Source of the DNA: Colwellia sp. PAMC 21821
Lineage (GTDB): Bacteria > Pseudomonadota > Gammaproteobacteria > Enterobacterales > Alteromonadaceae
Direction of reading: 5' to 3'
Length of the DNA stretch: 64,000 nt
Assembly (NCBI RefSeq): GCF_002077175.1
Contig: NZ_CP014943.1
Coordinates: 4,402,001-4,466,000, forward strand
In this document: positions 1 to 8,860 of the stretch, one piece after another
Numbering within the stretch: position 1 is the stretch's first letter
Layout of the letters: each line of letters starts with the position of its first letter
Program-made: the position numbers and the translations under genes
The notes under the pieces: generated by a model
What the model was told of the DNA's origin: nothing
Seen by the model: the letters and a program-made list of their open reading frames with translations, nothing else
Databases searched by the model: none

Positions 1-1
1 T

Positions 2-280
2 AAAATTGCTATTCCTCGAAAAATAAAAGGCACTGATTCAAAATGGTGGCACTGGACAGGAGGTCTTTTAGGCGCATATCTGGTTTTTGCTACAACCTCT
101 CTAGCACCGGTAGTTGGCGCAGGAATGTTAGTGGGTTTAATACTGATAGGGCAGCTGAGTATGGCAATGACTTTAGACCATTTTGGTTTAATAGGCTTTG
201 AAAAAAAACCAATTAATGCTCGTAAAATACTTGGTGTTCTAGTGTTGGCATCCGGGATTATACTTATAAGGTTTTTCTAA
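2..280 (+). CDS. DMT/YdcZ-family (DUF606) inner-membrane permease, C-terminal part
   Basis: The frame is open from the window edge to the TAA at 278-280, leaving 92 residues; the start lies outside. Three hydrophobic stretches are visible: LLGAYLVFATTSLAP, MLVGLILIGQLSMAMTLD and ILGVLVLASGIILIRFF. A W-W-x-W-T-G-G motif precedes the first, and GQL sits in the second. This layout is typical of the small YdcZ/DUF606 branch of the drug/metabolite transporter superfamily. The substrate is unknown. The assignment rests on pattern recognition of a fragment, so the family is likely but not certain. Confidence 0.6.
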   Translation, partial: KIAIPRKIKGTDSKWWHWTGGLLGAYLVFATTSLAPVVGAGMLVGLILIGQLSMAMTLDHFGLIGFEKKPINARKILGVLVLASGIILIRFF

Positions 281-430
281 GCCCTTTATTTGTAAGGTTT
301 AGAGTATACTTGAGTTTATTATCGCCGTTAATTGTACATGTTGACTAATAACAATATTGTCAGGGCCTTTACAACAAATTATAACTTGCTATAACTGCGC
401 TAAATCGAGTGTAAATAGGGAACTAAATAC

Positions 431-1498
431 ATGAAAATATTTAATAAACAATACAGTCAACCTGGTACTAAGCCCGGCACAATTTCTCAATCTGATGAGG
501 TTAATTATACCGTTAGTTTAATTGATTATAATAAAACTCATATAGTTGATCATACGGTTTTAGAACTAGCGACTTGCAGAGACTTTATTGAAAATACCAA
601 CATTACTTGGATTCATGTTCAGGGTAATCCTTCTGCAGAGGCTATGATCACACTCGCCAAAGGGCTCAATATTCATGAGTTACATATAGAAGACATACTG
701 AACAATGGTCAACGCCCGAAAGTTGAGATTAATGAAGATCAGATATTCCTTATCCTTAATTTACCGTTAATTGATAAAAAAGTGACCAAAATAGAGCAAG
801 TAAGTCTATTTATCACTAAAAATACACTTATCTCATTTTGTTCTGGTTCATTTATGCCATTTGAAAATGTTATCGATCGATTAATGGCCAACGTAGGAAA
901 AATCCGAAAACTACCTGCAGATTATCTGATGTATAGCCTTATAGATACCACAATAGATTTTGGTTTTCCTCTGTTAGAAGCATATGCAGAAACCATTCAA
1001 GAAATAGAAGATGAGTTGTTAAACACAAAGGACAGGGCGGTCTTAACTCGTATTCATGCGCTAAGAAAAGAAGTGCTTTTAGTTCGCCGTCGCATATGGC
1101 CACATAGAGATCTCATTGGCGATATATTACGAGAGGAAGAAAACTCGATAATATCTAAGAACACAATATTGCACATGAAGGATTGTTACGACCATGTTGA
1201 GTCAATTAAAGACACGCTTGAGTCTTACCATGAAATGACGCAAGGACTTATGGAGTTCTATTTAACGAGTGTGAGTTTAAAGTTAAATGATGTTATTAAG
1301 TTTTTGACGATATTTACCACCGTATTTATACCACCAACTTTTATTGTCGGTATCTACGGCATGAACTTTGACGCCAGTATAAGTCCATTTAACATGCCAG
1401 AATTAGGCTGGAAATATGGCTATCTAACAGTGCTGGGACTGATGGCAATTTCAATTACCGGTATGCTGTTATTCTTCAAAAAACGGCAATGGATATAG
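431..1498 (+). CDS. corA: CorA-type magnesium/cobalt transporter
   Basis: The 355-residue protein is a CorA-type divalent cation channel of the inner membrane. It resembles the Thermotoga CorA type in length and layout: a long soluble N-terminal domain with RPKVE near residue 96, a helical stalk, and two C-terminal membrane helices. The signature Y-GMN-F lies at residues 309-313, between the two helices, and the protein ends in a basic tail (KKRQWI). The true GMN favours Mg2+/Co2+ transport over the related zinc exporter ZntB, though substrate cannot be read from sequence alone. The gene stands alone with its own upstream region. Confidence 0.9.
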   Translation: MKIFNKQYSQPGTKPGTISQSDEVNYTVSLIDYNKTHIVDHTVLELATCRDFIENTNITWIHVQGNPSAEAMITLAKGLNIHELHIEDILNNGQRPKVEINEDQIFLILNLPLIDKKVTKIEQVSLFITKNTLISFCSGSFMPFENVIDRLMANVGKIRKLPADYLMYSLIDTTIDFGFPLLEAYAETIQEIEDELLNTKDRAVLTRIHALRKEVLLVRRRIWPHRDLIGDILREEENSIISKNTILHMKDCYDHVESIKDTLESYHEMTQGLMEFYLTSVSLKLNDVIKFLTIFTTVFIPPTFIVGIYGMNFDASISPFNMPELGWKYGYLTVLGLMAISITGMLLFFKKRQWI

Positions 1499-1603
1499 CT
1501 TAAGTTTTCATTTATAAAAGAGTATTAAGTTACTGATATTATATATTTATGTGAATTATTCATGTAGTAGTATTCACGTAGTAGAACAAGAAATGGAATC
1601 GTA

Positions 1604-2167
1604 ATGTATAAAGGACAACTAAAAAGTTGGAATGATAGTAAAGGCTTTGGCTTTATAGAATCGCCTGATCTCAAGCAAGACACATTCATACATATATCAA
1701 CGTTAAAAGCCATGAACAGAAAACCTAAACAAGGTGATTTCATTTATTTCGAGACGGAAAATCAAGCTAATGGCAAAATCAGAGCAGTAAATTGCCGTAT
1801 TGAAGGAGTAGCGGCAAAGTCGATAACTAAACGCAATGTGCCAAGGATGCATAAAAAGTCATCAGCACCAACAAGTAAAATAGTTACAACATTAGCTATA
1901 GTGCTTATTGCCGTTTTTGCTTACCAACGGTTGAATATTTCGCCTGATTCAAAACCTATACAGCATATCCAAACAAAGCCAAATATAACATTATCTGATA
2001 AAACGATATCATCGAGTCGATCAACACAGTTTATTTGTGACGGTAGACAGTATTGCAGCCAAATGACATCTCGTGCAGAAGCTGAATTTTTCACTCGACA
2101 ATGTCCAAACACAAAAATGGATGGTGATAGAGATGGTATTCCTTGTGAAAACGATTCTAGATTTTAA
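1604..2167 (+). CDS. Cold-shock domain / transmembrane / Excalibur fusion protein
   Basis: Three modules are visible in 187 residues. Residues 1-66 are a cold-shock-like OB fold with the RNP1-type motif KGFGFIE and a second motif DTFIHIS. Residues 93-107 form a single membrane helix. Residues 145-183 are an Excalibur calcium-binding domain with C-x5-C spacing and the loop D173-x-D175-x-D177-G-x-x-C-E. The polarity would place a nucleic-acid-binding domain inside and a Ca2+-binding domain outside, but this topology is an inference. A GGA Shine-Dalgarno-like element lies just upstream. No operon partner is evident. The function is unknown. Confidence 0.8.
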   Translation: MYKGQLKSWNDSKGFGFIESPDLKQDTFIHISTLKAMNRKPKQGDFIYFETENQANGKIRAVNCRIEGVAAKSITKRNVPRMHKKSSAPTSKIVTTLAIVLIAVFAYQRLNISPDSKPIQHIQTKPNITLSDKTISSSRSTQFICDGRQYCSQMTSRAEAEFFTRQCPNTKMDGDRDGIPCENDSRF

Positions 2168-2211
2168 TAGTGTATGTGCATGGTGTAATAAAGTTTATGG
2201 TCGCTAAAGCA

Positions 2212-2236
2212 AAGTTAAGTTAAGTTAAGTTAAGTT
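2212..2236. repeat. Tandem AAGTT x5
   Basis: Five perfect copies of AAGTT in a row. It looks like a simple-sequence tract that could vary by slippage, but it lies outside any recognised gene, so no phase-variation role can be assigned. Confidence 0.85.
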
Positions 2237-2427
2237 TTTAATACTAGGTTGGCTATCGTAGTACATTTTAAAATGGCAAAATAGATGATCGGGTACCTGA
2301 TAGCGTTGGTTAAACTTATAGGCCAAACCATAACAAAGGTTTTATCCTAATAAGCTGACTTTAAGCTAATTATAAGCTTTACATTCTGGCAGTGATTACG
2401 AGACAACAAGACAAAGCATTCACACAC

Positions 2428-2467
2428 CCCACTATGTCCGATACTCTTCAGTATTGGACATAGTGGG
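2428..2467. repeat. Long inverted repeat upstream of the recombinase gene
   Basis: The left arm 2428-2445 (CCCACTATGTCCGATACT) pairs with the right arm 2450-2467 over 18 bp, with one G-T wobble and a 4-base loop (CTTC). After a short unpaired interval it is extended by AAAGCATT (2413-2420) facing AATGCTTT (2471-2478). There is no T-tract, so a plain rho-independent terminator is unlikely. It ends 54 bases before the tyrosine recombinase gene. A recombination core, an autoregulatory operator or a structured RNA leader are all possible. Confidence 0.8.
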
Positions 2468-2520
2468 TATAATGCTTTAAACTGGCTTCAATTGGCAAAT
2501 CCTACCTGGTTATAAATAAA

Positions 2521-3762
2521 ATGACGTTAAATAAGCCTGTACCTTTATATCCACCATATCTCGATTTATGTGATTTTGATTTAGAAGATTATCCCGAGCT
2601 AGACAAAATATTTTCGACAAATGAAGCTTGGTGGCTTGAACAATTTAACTGGGGAAAACTTTTTCTCACTTATATAGGTAGAAACAAATCTGCTCATACT
2701 TATGACAGGTTTAGAAATGACGTTGAACGTTTTCTGCTTTGGTCCTTTATTGAAAATAAAAAACCGATCGATCAACTACGCAAATCTGATTTACTCGAAT
2801 ACGCTGACTTTTGTTGGCAGCCACCAGTCACTTGGATTGGCACATCCAATCAAGAACGCTTTAAATTAGCTAATGGTTATTCATCGGCTAATGAACATTG
2901 GTTTCCATATAAAATTCAAGCGCCAAAAAGTCAAAAATCGCAATACGTTGTTGATAAGAAAAAATACCGTCCATCCCAACAAACACTTTCATCTATGTTT
3001 ACAGCGATTATAGTTTTTTATAACTATTTAATGGCTGAAGATTTTTGTATTGGTAACCCTGCACAAATCGCTAAGAAAGATTGCCGGCACTTTATTATCG
3101 ATTCACAAGTTAAAGAAATTAAGCGTTTAACGGCTAGTCAATGGCAATATGTGTTGGATACCGCCGTTGAAATGGCAGATGAAAACCCGGTATTTGAAAG
3201 GAATTTATTCGTAATTGCCTCTTTAAAGACCCTTTTTTTAAGGATTTCTGAATTATCTGAACGGCCAAATTGGTCACCAACTATGGGACATTTTTGGCAA
3301 GATGATGATGAAAACTGGTGGTTAAAGGTCTTTGGTAAAAGCCGGAAATTACGTGATATTACAGTGCCTGTTGATTTCTTGCCCTTTTTAGAGCGATATC
3401 GAGGTTCTCGAGGCTTATTAGGCCTACCGGCAAGTAATGAAAATGCGATTTTAGTTGAAAAAGTACGTGGCCAAGGCGGTATGACATCTCGACATTTACG
3501 TCGTTTAGTACAAAATGTTTTCGATCAAGCGCATGAAAATATGCGTATATCTGAAGGTGCTAATAAAGCATTGAAGTTGAAAGAAGCAACAGCACATTGG
3601 TTAAGGCATACCGGAGCCAGTATGGAAATTGAACGTGGGCGCCCTCTTAAAGATATTTCTGAAGATCTGGGTCATGCCAGTATGGCAACTACCGATACAG
3701 TATACGTGCAAAGTGAAAACAAAAAACGTGCTGAAAGTGGTAAGCGTCGTAAAGTGGATTAA
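2521..3762 (+). CDS. Tyrosine recombinase / site-specific integrase
   Basis: This 413-residue protein carries the full tyrosine-recombinase catalytic set: R241 (LFLRISE), K273 (FGKSRK), H359-x-x-R362 (HWLRH), H385 (DLGHAS) and the nucleophile Y395. Residues 40-180 resemble a SAM-like core-binding domain. The C-terminus is strongly basic. The start at 2521 is the first ATG and has no clear Shine-Dalgarno element. No excisionase, phage gene, cassette array or tRNA lies nearby, so it appears to be a stand-alone recombinase. The hairpin at 2428-2467 just upstream is a candidate site or control element. Its target is unknown. Confidence 0.88.
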   Translation: MTLNKPVPLYPPYLDLCDFDLEDYPELDKIFSTNEAWWLEQFNWGKLFLTYIGRNKSAHTYDRFRNDVERFLLWSFIENKKPIDQLRKSDLLEYADFCWQPPVTWIGTSNQERFKLANGYSSANEHWFPYKIQAPKSQKSQYVVDKKKYRPSQQTLSSMFTAIIVFYNYLMAEDFCIGNPAQIAKKDCRHFIIDSQVKEIKRLTASQWQYVLDTAVEMADENPVFERNLFVIASLKTLFLRISELSERPNWSPTMGHFWQDDDENWWLKVFGKSRKLRDITVPVDFLPFLERYRGSRGLLGLPASNENAILVEKVRGQGGMTSRHLRRLVQNVFDQAHENMRISEGANKALKLKEATAHWLRHTGASMEIERGRPLKDISEDLGHASMATTDTVYVQSENKKRAESGKRRKVD

Positions 3763-3868
3763 AGATTGAATTTAACGCTGTGCTTATATTATTACTTCGT
3801 AGATTAAATGACTAAACTTTAGATGTTAGTTAAAGCTAGAATAAAACAATAAAAACTATTGATAAATT

Positions 3869-5713
3869 ATGTTAGAAAGTGCCTTGATCTATTTAGCCGC
3901 GGCAATTGTTGCAGTACCTATCGCTAAACGTTTAGGTCTCGGTTCTGTATTAGGATATTTATTAGCGGGTATTTTAATTGGGCCATTTTTATTGGGTTTA
4001 GTCGGAGATCAAACCAACGTTATGCATTTTGCTGAGTTTGGTGTGGTTATGATGTTATTTTTAGTTGGATTAGAATTACACCCTTCTCGCTTATGGAAAC
4101 TTAGACATTCCATTATTGGTCTTGGTGGTTTGCAAGTTACGCTGTCAACATTAATTATATTTTCTGCTTGTTTATACCTTTTAGACTTAAGATGGCAAAC
4201 ATCTATGGCGATAGGTTTAATGCTAGCGCTTTCTTCTACAGCTATTGTGCTACAAACGCTCAATGAAAAAGGTTGGATAAAACAAGAAGCCGGACAAAAT
4301 GCCTTTTCCGTTTTACTTTTTCAAGATATAGCAGTAATCCCAATTTTAGCATTACTCCCCCTGCTCGCTTTTGCTGACTTAACTGCTACATCTAGCGATC
4401 AAGCGCATGGTAACTTAATCGAAAATTTACCTGTTTATGGCCAAGTGTTAATCTCTATTAGTGTTATTGCTACAATAATTTTAGCTGGAAAATATATATC
4501 TACGCCAGTATTTAGATACATAGCAAACACTCAACTACGCGAATTATTTACTATTTTTGCACTATTTCTGGTTATTACTATTGCCGTATTAATGCAAAAA
4601 ATAGGCTTATCGCCGGCATTGGGTACTTTCTTAGCCGGTGTTGTATTAGCAGAAAGTGACTTTAGACATGAATTAGAAGCAGATATAGAACCATTTAAGG
4701 GCTTGTTACTTGGTTTGTTTTTTATAACTGTAGGTGCTTCAATCGACTTTCAGTTATTTGGCGAACAGTTCACTAATATTATTTTATTGGTTGCGGGTTT
4801 AATTCTTATTAAAGCTTTAGTGCTCTATATATTGAGTGTTTTATTTAAACTATCAGGTAAGCAGAAGTACTTATTTACTTTAGCATTAGCACAAGGTGGA
4901 GAGTTTGCTTTCGTATTAATTACGTTAACAACTTCGCTGCAAATACTGGATAGCGTTCAAACAAAGTTCGCTACTTTAGTCGTTGCCCTATCTATGTTAA
5001 TGGCGCCATTATTGTTAATTTTCTACGATAAAGTAATCGATAAAAAATCTATTGATAATAGTTATGAACCTACAGATAAAATCGAACCAACAACGCACGT
5101 CATCATCGCGGGGTATGGTCGATTCGGGCAAATAGTAGGACGCTTATTAGCGGCTCAAGGTTATAGTTTATCTATTTTGGATCATAGTCCAAGTCAAATA
5201 GAGATGTTGAAGCGATTTGGTAATAAAGTCTACTATGGTGATGCTTCAAGACAAGACTTACTTGAAGCGGCAGGAGCCGAAAACGCGAAATTACTCGTTA
5301 TTGCCATAGACGATGCTGATAAAATTATTAGTTTAGCAAAACTCGCTAAAAAGCATTTTCCAAATTTAAAAATTGTAGCTCGAGCCAGAGACCGAAGTCA
5401 TGCATATCAATTAATGAGTATAGGTATCACTGTATTTAAAAGAGAAACCTTTGATTCTGCTCTAAACCTAGGTATTGAAGCATTAAAGTTACTCGGTAAT
5501 GACGAAGAAAAAGCACAACGTGCGGCTAAATTATTTTCTGACCATGATCATGAATCATTACAAATTCTTGCTGATTTATGGGGAGATGATCATCGTTACG
5601 GCATTGCTGTTAAACAACGAAAAGAAGATCTACGGTTAGTGTTAGCCAAAGATGAAGCTGAACTAGAAAAGCTAAATACATGCCACGGTGCTGGATGTGA
5701 CGACAAAATATAA
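3869..5713 (+). CDS. Kef-type monovalent cation:proton antiporter (CPA2 family with RCK domain)
   Basis: The 614-residue protein has a CPA2 exchanger domain of about 12 hydrophobic helices to roughly residue 390. A TrkA-N/RCK nucleotide-binding domain follows, beginning THVIIAGYGRFGQIVG near residue 407. The segment after the Rossmann motif (LDHSPSQIEMLKRFG, YYGDASRQDLL, IARARD-type) closely matches E. coli KefB/KefC. Those are K+/H+ efflux systems gated by glutathione adducts. No KefF/KefG ancillary gene is adjacent, although a glutathione-handling enzyme (YghU) lies about 0.9 kb downstream. Exact Kef paralogue and gating are not decided. The C-terminal tail contains an unusual CHGAGC. Confidence 0.88.
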   Translation: MLESALIYLAAAIVAVPIAKRLGLGSVLGYLLAGILIGPFLLGLVGDQTNVMHFAEFGVVMMLFLVGLELHPSRLWKLRHSIIGLGGLQVTLSTLIIFSACLYLLDLRWQTSMAIGLMLALSSTAIVLQTLNEKGWIKQEAGQNAFSVLLFQDIAVIPILALLPLLAFADLTATSSDQAHGNLIENLPVYGQVLISISVIATIILAGKYISTPVFRYIANTQLRELFTIFALFLVITIAVLMQKIGLSPALGTFLAGVVLAESDFRHELEADIEPFKGLLLGLFFITVGASIDFQLFGEQFTNIILLVAGLILIKALVLYILSVLFKLSGKQKYLFTLALAQGGEFAFVLITLTTSLQILDSVQTKFATLVVALSMLMAPLLLIFYDKVIDKKSIDNSYEPTDKIEPTTHVIIAGYGRFGQIVGRLLAAQGYSLSILDHSPSQIEMLKRFGNKVYYGDASRQDLLEAAGAENAKLLVIAIDDADKIISLAKLAKKHFPNLKIVARARDRSHAYQLMSIGITVFKRETFDSALNLGIEALKLLGNDEEKAQRAAKLFSDHDHESLQILADLWGDDHRYGIAVKQRKEDLRLVLAKDEAELEKLNTCHGAGCDDKI

Positions 5714-5742
5714 TTTTAAGCACTGTTTCTATTCAAAAACAA

Positions 5743-5785
5743 AATAGATAATCAATGCTACTTTTGCCCTACCTGATTATCTATT
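5743..5785. terminator. Inverted repeat between convergent genes, possible terminator
   Basis: AATAGATAATCA (5743-5754) is the exact reverse complement of TGATTATCTATT (5774-5785), with 19 bases between the arms. It sits between the converging antiporter gene and a lipoprotein gene. The stem is AT-rich and no T-tract follows, so it is only a possible bidirectional terminator. Confidence 0.45.
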
Positions 5786-5843
5786 CTACTATTCAATTTA
5801 ATAGAATATTTTTATGATTATGTGGTTAGACGTATTACGATAA

Positions 5844-6410
5844 TTAATTATTAGGGCAAATGACTTTTGTAATTCTGCTATCGCAAAGGTAGATTTGCTT
5901 GAATCTATTTTGCCATTGCTTTATTTCTTTAGCGTTAATGTTACCTTGCCAAATTTTTTGCACATGATAAAAGCTATCTTGCCCTTGTAAAATCAGGTGT
6001 AATATTTCAGCTTTACTGCCGTCTTTCTTTGAACAGTTTGTTTGCCACATCTCGCTGGGATATAATTTATTTGGAGATGATTGAAGTGTGAACGTTGTAA
6101 ACTTTTCACAAGACTCATATCCAGGTTCGTCTATCACTTGTCGAATGTCAGCTAATTTATTTATGGGTAAAGTAACACTGATAACGTAAGCATTTTTAAA
6201 ACCGTCAATTGGGTGTTGCCACATTCTAACTTTATAGTTTTCTTTATTTTCAACCGACATTTGCCAACCTGCCAAAAATCCAGAATAAGGTGTGATGAGA
6301 TTTTCACCCTGGTATACCAAGGTTTTATGTTCTACCACATTTGAACAGCCAGATAAATTTATGAAAGCGAGCACATAAAAAGTCATGCTTCTCATTGTTA
6401 TTTTATGCAT
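5844..6410 (-). CDS. Hypothetical lipoprotein
   Basis: This 188-residue protein begins with a short basic region, a hydrophobic stretch and the lipobox L-S-G-C with Cys22, so it should be a membrane-anchored lipoprotein. The rest is soluble, with four later cysteines that could form disulfides in the periplasm. I recognise no domain. It converges on the antiporter gene and stands alone. The reading frame and signal make it a believable gene; the function is unknown. Confidence 0.7.
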   Translation of the reverse strand: MHKITMRSMTFYVLAFINLSGCSNVVEHKTLVYQGENLITPYSGFLAGWQMSVENKENYKVRMWQHPIDGFKNAYVISVTLPINKLADIRQVIDEPGYESCEKFTTFTLQSSPNKLYPSEMWQTNCSKKDGSKAEILHLILQGQDSFYHVQKIWQGNINAKEIKQWQNRFKQIYLCDSRITKVICPNN

Positions 6411-6593
6411 GCTAGATTTCCACAGAGGATAAAAACTATTTAATTGTTCGCTAATATATAGTTTTTTAAATTTCTTTCATATAGTTATTGTCTAACTAGT
6501 AAATTTAAAATCTAAAGTTTTCGACAGTTTAACTAGTAAGTTTCTAACTTTAAGCATAACGTAACGAAATAACCTATAAAGATTGGAGATTAC

Positions 6594-7463
6594 ATGAGCG
6601 ACGAAAATTCATATGTCCCGCCAAAAGTATGGCAATGGAATGCTGATAATGGTGGCAATTGGGCAAGTATTAATCGCCCGGTGTCCGGACCAACACATGA
6701 TAAAGTTTTAACAAAAGGTAAACACCCTTTTCAGTTATATTCTCTAGCGACACCAAATGGCGTTAAAGTTACCATTATGTTTGAGGAGTTACTCGCATTA
6801 GGTATCAAGGGAGCAGAGTATGATGCCTTTTTAATTGATATCAGCAATGGCGATCAATTTGGTAGTGGTTTTGTTGAAATAAATCCTAACTCTAAAATAC
6901 CAGCATTGTTAGATCAAAGTAATGAGCAATCAATTAAATTATTTGAGTCTGGCTCAATATTATTTCACTTAGCTGAAAAATTTAATACTTTTTTACCAAC
7001 AGATGAAAAACGTGCTGAATGCATGTCTTGGCTTTTTTGGCAAATGGGCAGCGCACCTTATCTTGGCGGTGGATTTGGACATTTTTATGCTTATGCACCT
7101 GAAAAAATAGAATATTGTATTGATAGATTTTCAATGGAAGTGAAACGCCAACTTGATGTGCTCGATAAACACCTTGAGAGCAATGTGTATATGTGTGGTG
7201 ACGAATATACTATTGCCGATATTGCTATTTGGCCGTGGTATGGCGCACTCGCTTTAAATCGTTTATATGATGCTGCAGAATTTTTAGATTTATCGACTTA
7301 TAAGCATGTTATGCGTTGGGCTGAAAACATTGATAAGCGCCCTGCGGTCAAACGAGGTGTTATGGTCAATAAAACTTGGGGAGAGTTATCTACGCAATTA
7401 CATGAAAGGCATGAAGCTAGCGACTTTGAAAAGCGCACTCAAGATAAGCTAACTGAAGAATAG
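6594..7463 (+). CDS. yghU: YghU-type glutathione S-transferase / disulfide-bond oxidoreductase
   Basis: The 289 residues align along their length with E. coli YghU (288). Shared features include the N-terminal KVW-W, NRPVSGPTH, the thioredoxin-fold segment QLYSLATPNGVKVTIM, the NPNSKIPAL and ESGSIL glutathione-site motifs, GGGFGHFY, and a C-terminal LHERHEASDFE. YghU-type enzymes bind two glutathiones and reduce disulfides and organic hydroperoxides in the cytoplasm. A clear Shine-Dalgarno (GGAG, five bases before the ATG) supports the start. The gene is monocistronic and ends in a strong terminator. Confidence 0.93.
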   Translation: MSDENSYVPPKVWQWNADNGGNWASINRPVSGPTHDKVLTKGKHPFQLYSLATPNGVKVTIMFEELLALGIKGAEYDAFLIDISNGDQFGSGFVEINPNSKIPALLDQSNEQSIKLFESGSILFHLAEKFNTFLPTDEKRAECMSWLFWQMGSAPYLGGGFGHFYAYAPEKIEYCIDRFSMEVKRQLDVLDKHLESNVYMCGDEYTIADIAIWPWYGALALNRLYDAAEFLDLSTYKHVMRWAENIDKRPAVKRGVMVNKTWGELSTQLHERHEASDFEKRTQDKLTEE

Positions 7464-7470
7464 TAAATCA

Positions 7471-7501
7471 AAAAAGAGCGTATTCATCATACGCTCTTTT
7501 T
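7471..7501. terminator. Rho-independent terminator, bidirectional
   Basis: A 13-bp perfect stem (AAAAAGAGCGTAT against ATACGCTCTTTTT) with a TCATC loop. The A-tract on one side and T-tract on the other allow it to serve both yghU and the converging EAL-HDOD gene. Confidence 0.9.
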
Positions 7502-7513
7502 TATGCTAATAAC

Positions 7514-8776
7514 TTATATACCTAACGACTTACACCAGTTACTCGCGTTAACAAACTCTTTGTGAATAAAGTTAGCATCAAGGCCATATAAATCAGTTAA
7601 CTGCTGTATATTTTCACCGTTACCCGTAATGTAATTAATGGTTAAATCCAATAATTCTCCCAATAATCCACTATGGTTAACTAACGCTTCTACTATTGGC
7701 TTAGCTAATGGCATGGTCTTTAAAATATCATCCATCGGGCGGCTCAATATAACTTCAATCGAACTTAATAACCCCGTTATAAATGCAAAGTCACGAATTT
7801 CAAAGAATGCGCTTTCAGTCGCAAGTGTCGCCATTAGTTTCGCTGTTATCAACGACTGCCTCGAAATTTCACTAGTTTTATTTGTGGTTAATTTAGATAA
7901 GGCTAAAATAGTAACAAATTGCTTAAGCTTGTCTTCACCTAAATACGCAGCCGCTTGTTTTAATGAGGTAATTTCAACACGTGCACCTGTTGAAACATTG
8001 TTAACTAATTTAAGTAACCCTAGCGTTAAATTAACATCATGGCCGATTATTTCTGCTATATGATCAAAATCTAGTGGTTGATTGAATGTTTCGCTGATCA
8101 AATGCAGCATTTGTGACTTAATTGGCGCTAACGTTTGCCCTTCAATAATTTCTGGCTCGTGATAAAAAAAGCCTTGGTAATAATTAAACCCAACTTCTGC
8201 TAACGATTGTAACTGATAGTTGGTTTCTACCTTTTCAGCGATTAATTTGATATCAAATGGTTTAATCCTTTCTAAAACCGGACGTATGCGTTTAGCATTA
8301 GTTATTTCTATATCAATTTTTATCATAGCAAGATATGGAAATAATACGTCCCATTTTTCATCAAGATCATATTCAGTCAACGCAACTTTATAACCTTTAT
8401 CATGATAGTACTTAACAATTTTTAGCAGACGCTCACTTGCAGATTGGTGCCCTACTAATTCGATAACAATACTAGCTTTATCAAACATCAATGGGTATTT
8501 ATTGATTAAGCATTTCTCAGTGAAATTTATAAAGGCTAACTTTCCTAAACTAACTGATTGAATATCCCCCTGAAAATGATTTTGTATAATCAGTTTTGAG
8601 CTAGCGATGTCTTGATCAATTTCTGGAAATTTATTTTTGGGGCTATCTCTAAATAAAAGTTCGTAACCAACCGTTTGATGATTTCTGTCAAGTATAGCCT
8701 GACGGGCAATGTAACTTATTTGCATAGGAAGATTATTTGAAGACTTATTGTATTTAAAACATACCTCATTATGCAT
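7514..8776 (-). CDS. EAL-HDOD signalling protein (YuxH family)
   Basis: The N-terminal half (about residues 17-215) is an EAL-like fold: ISYIARQAILDRNHQTVGYELLFR. The EAL signature is degraded to ELL, and the usual catalytic glutamate/aspartate motifs are not evident. The C-terminal half (about 215-410) is an HDOD domain (NVSTGARVEITSLKQAAAYLG). Such proteins usually act as non-catalytic cyclic-di-GMP-linked regulators of motility or biofilm; CdgJ of Vibrio is an example. Met18 (MQISYIARQ) is where family homology begins and may be the true start, but neither start has a clear Shine-Dalgarno. It converges on yghU. Confidence 0.85.
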   Translation of the reverse strand: MHNEVCFKYNKSSNNLPMQISYIARQAILDRNHQTVGYELLFRDSPKNKFPEIDQDIASSKLIIQNHFQGDIQSVSLGKLAFINFTEKCLINKYPLMFDKASIVIELVGHQSASERLLKIVKYYHDKGYKVALTEYDLDEKWDVLFPYLAMIKIDIEITNAKRIRPVLERIKPFDIKLIAEKVETNYQLQSLAEVGFNYYQGFFYHEPEIIEGQTLAPIKSQMLHLISETFNQPLDFDHIAEIIGHDVNLTLGLLKLVNNVSTGARVEITSLKQAAAYLGEDKLKQFVTILALSKLTTNKTSEISRQSLITAKLMATLATESAFFEIRDFAFITGLLSSIEVILSRPMDDILKTMPLAKPIVEALVNHSGLLGELLDLTINYITGNGENIQQLTDLYGLDANFIHKEFVNASNWCKSLGI

Positions 8777-8860
8777 GTTATTGAAAAGTAATTAATGAAA
8801 ATTTCGCAAGTTTCTGACTTTAATAACCCGTCATTAAGTGAAATGTTATAAAAAATACCT

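Larger units (their letters stand above)
2168..2520. other. Non-coding stretch with a tandem repeat and a long hairpin
   Basis: No convincing gene is present in these 353 bases. The stretch contains a pentanucleotide tandem repeat at 2212-2236 and a long inverted repeat at 2428-2467 (both listed separately). It forms the leader of the tyrosine recombinase gene that starts at 2521. Confidence 0.6.

Noticed and set aside
2212..2236. AAGTT tract as a phase-variation switch
   Set aside because: It is outside any gene and not placed in a recognised promoter, so no switching effect can be supported.
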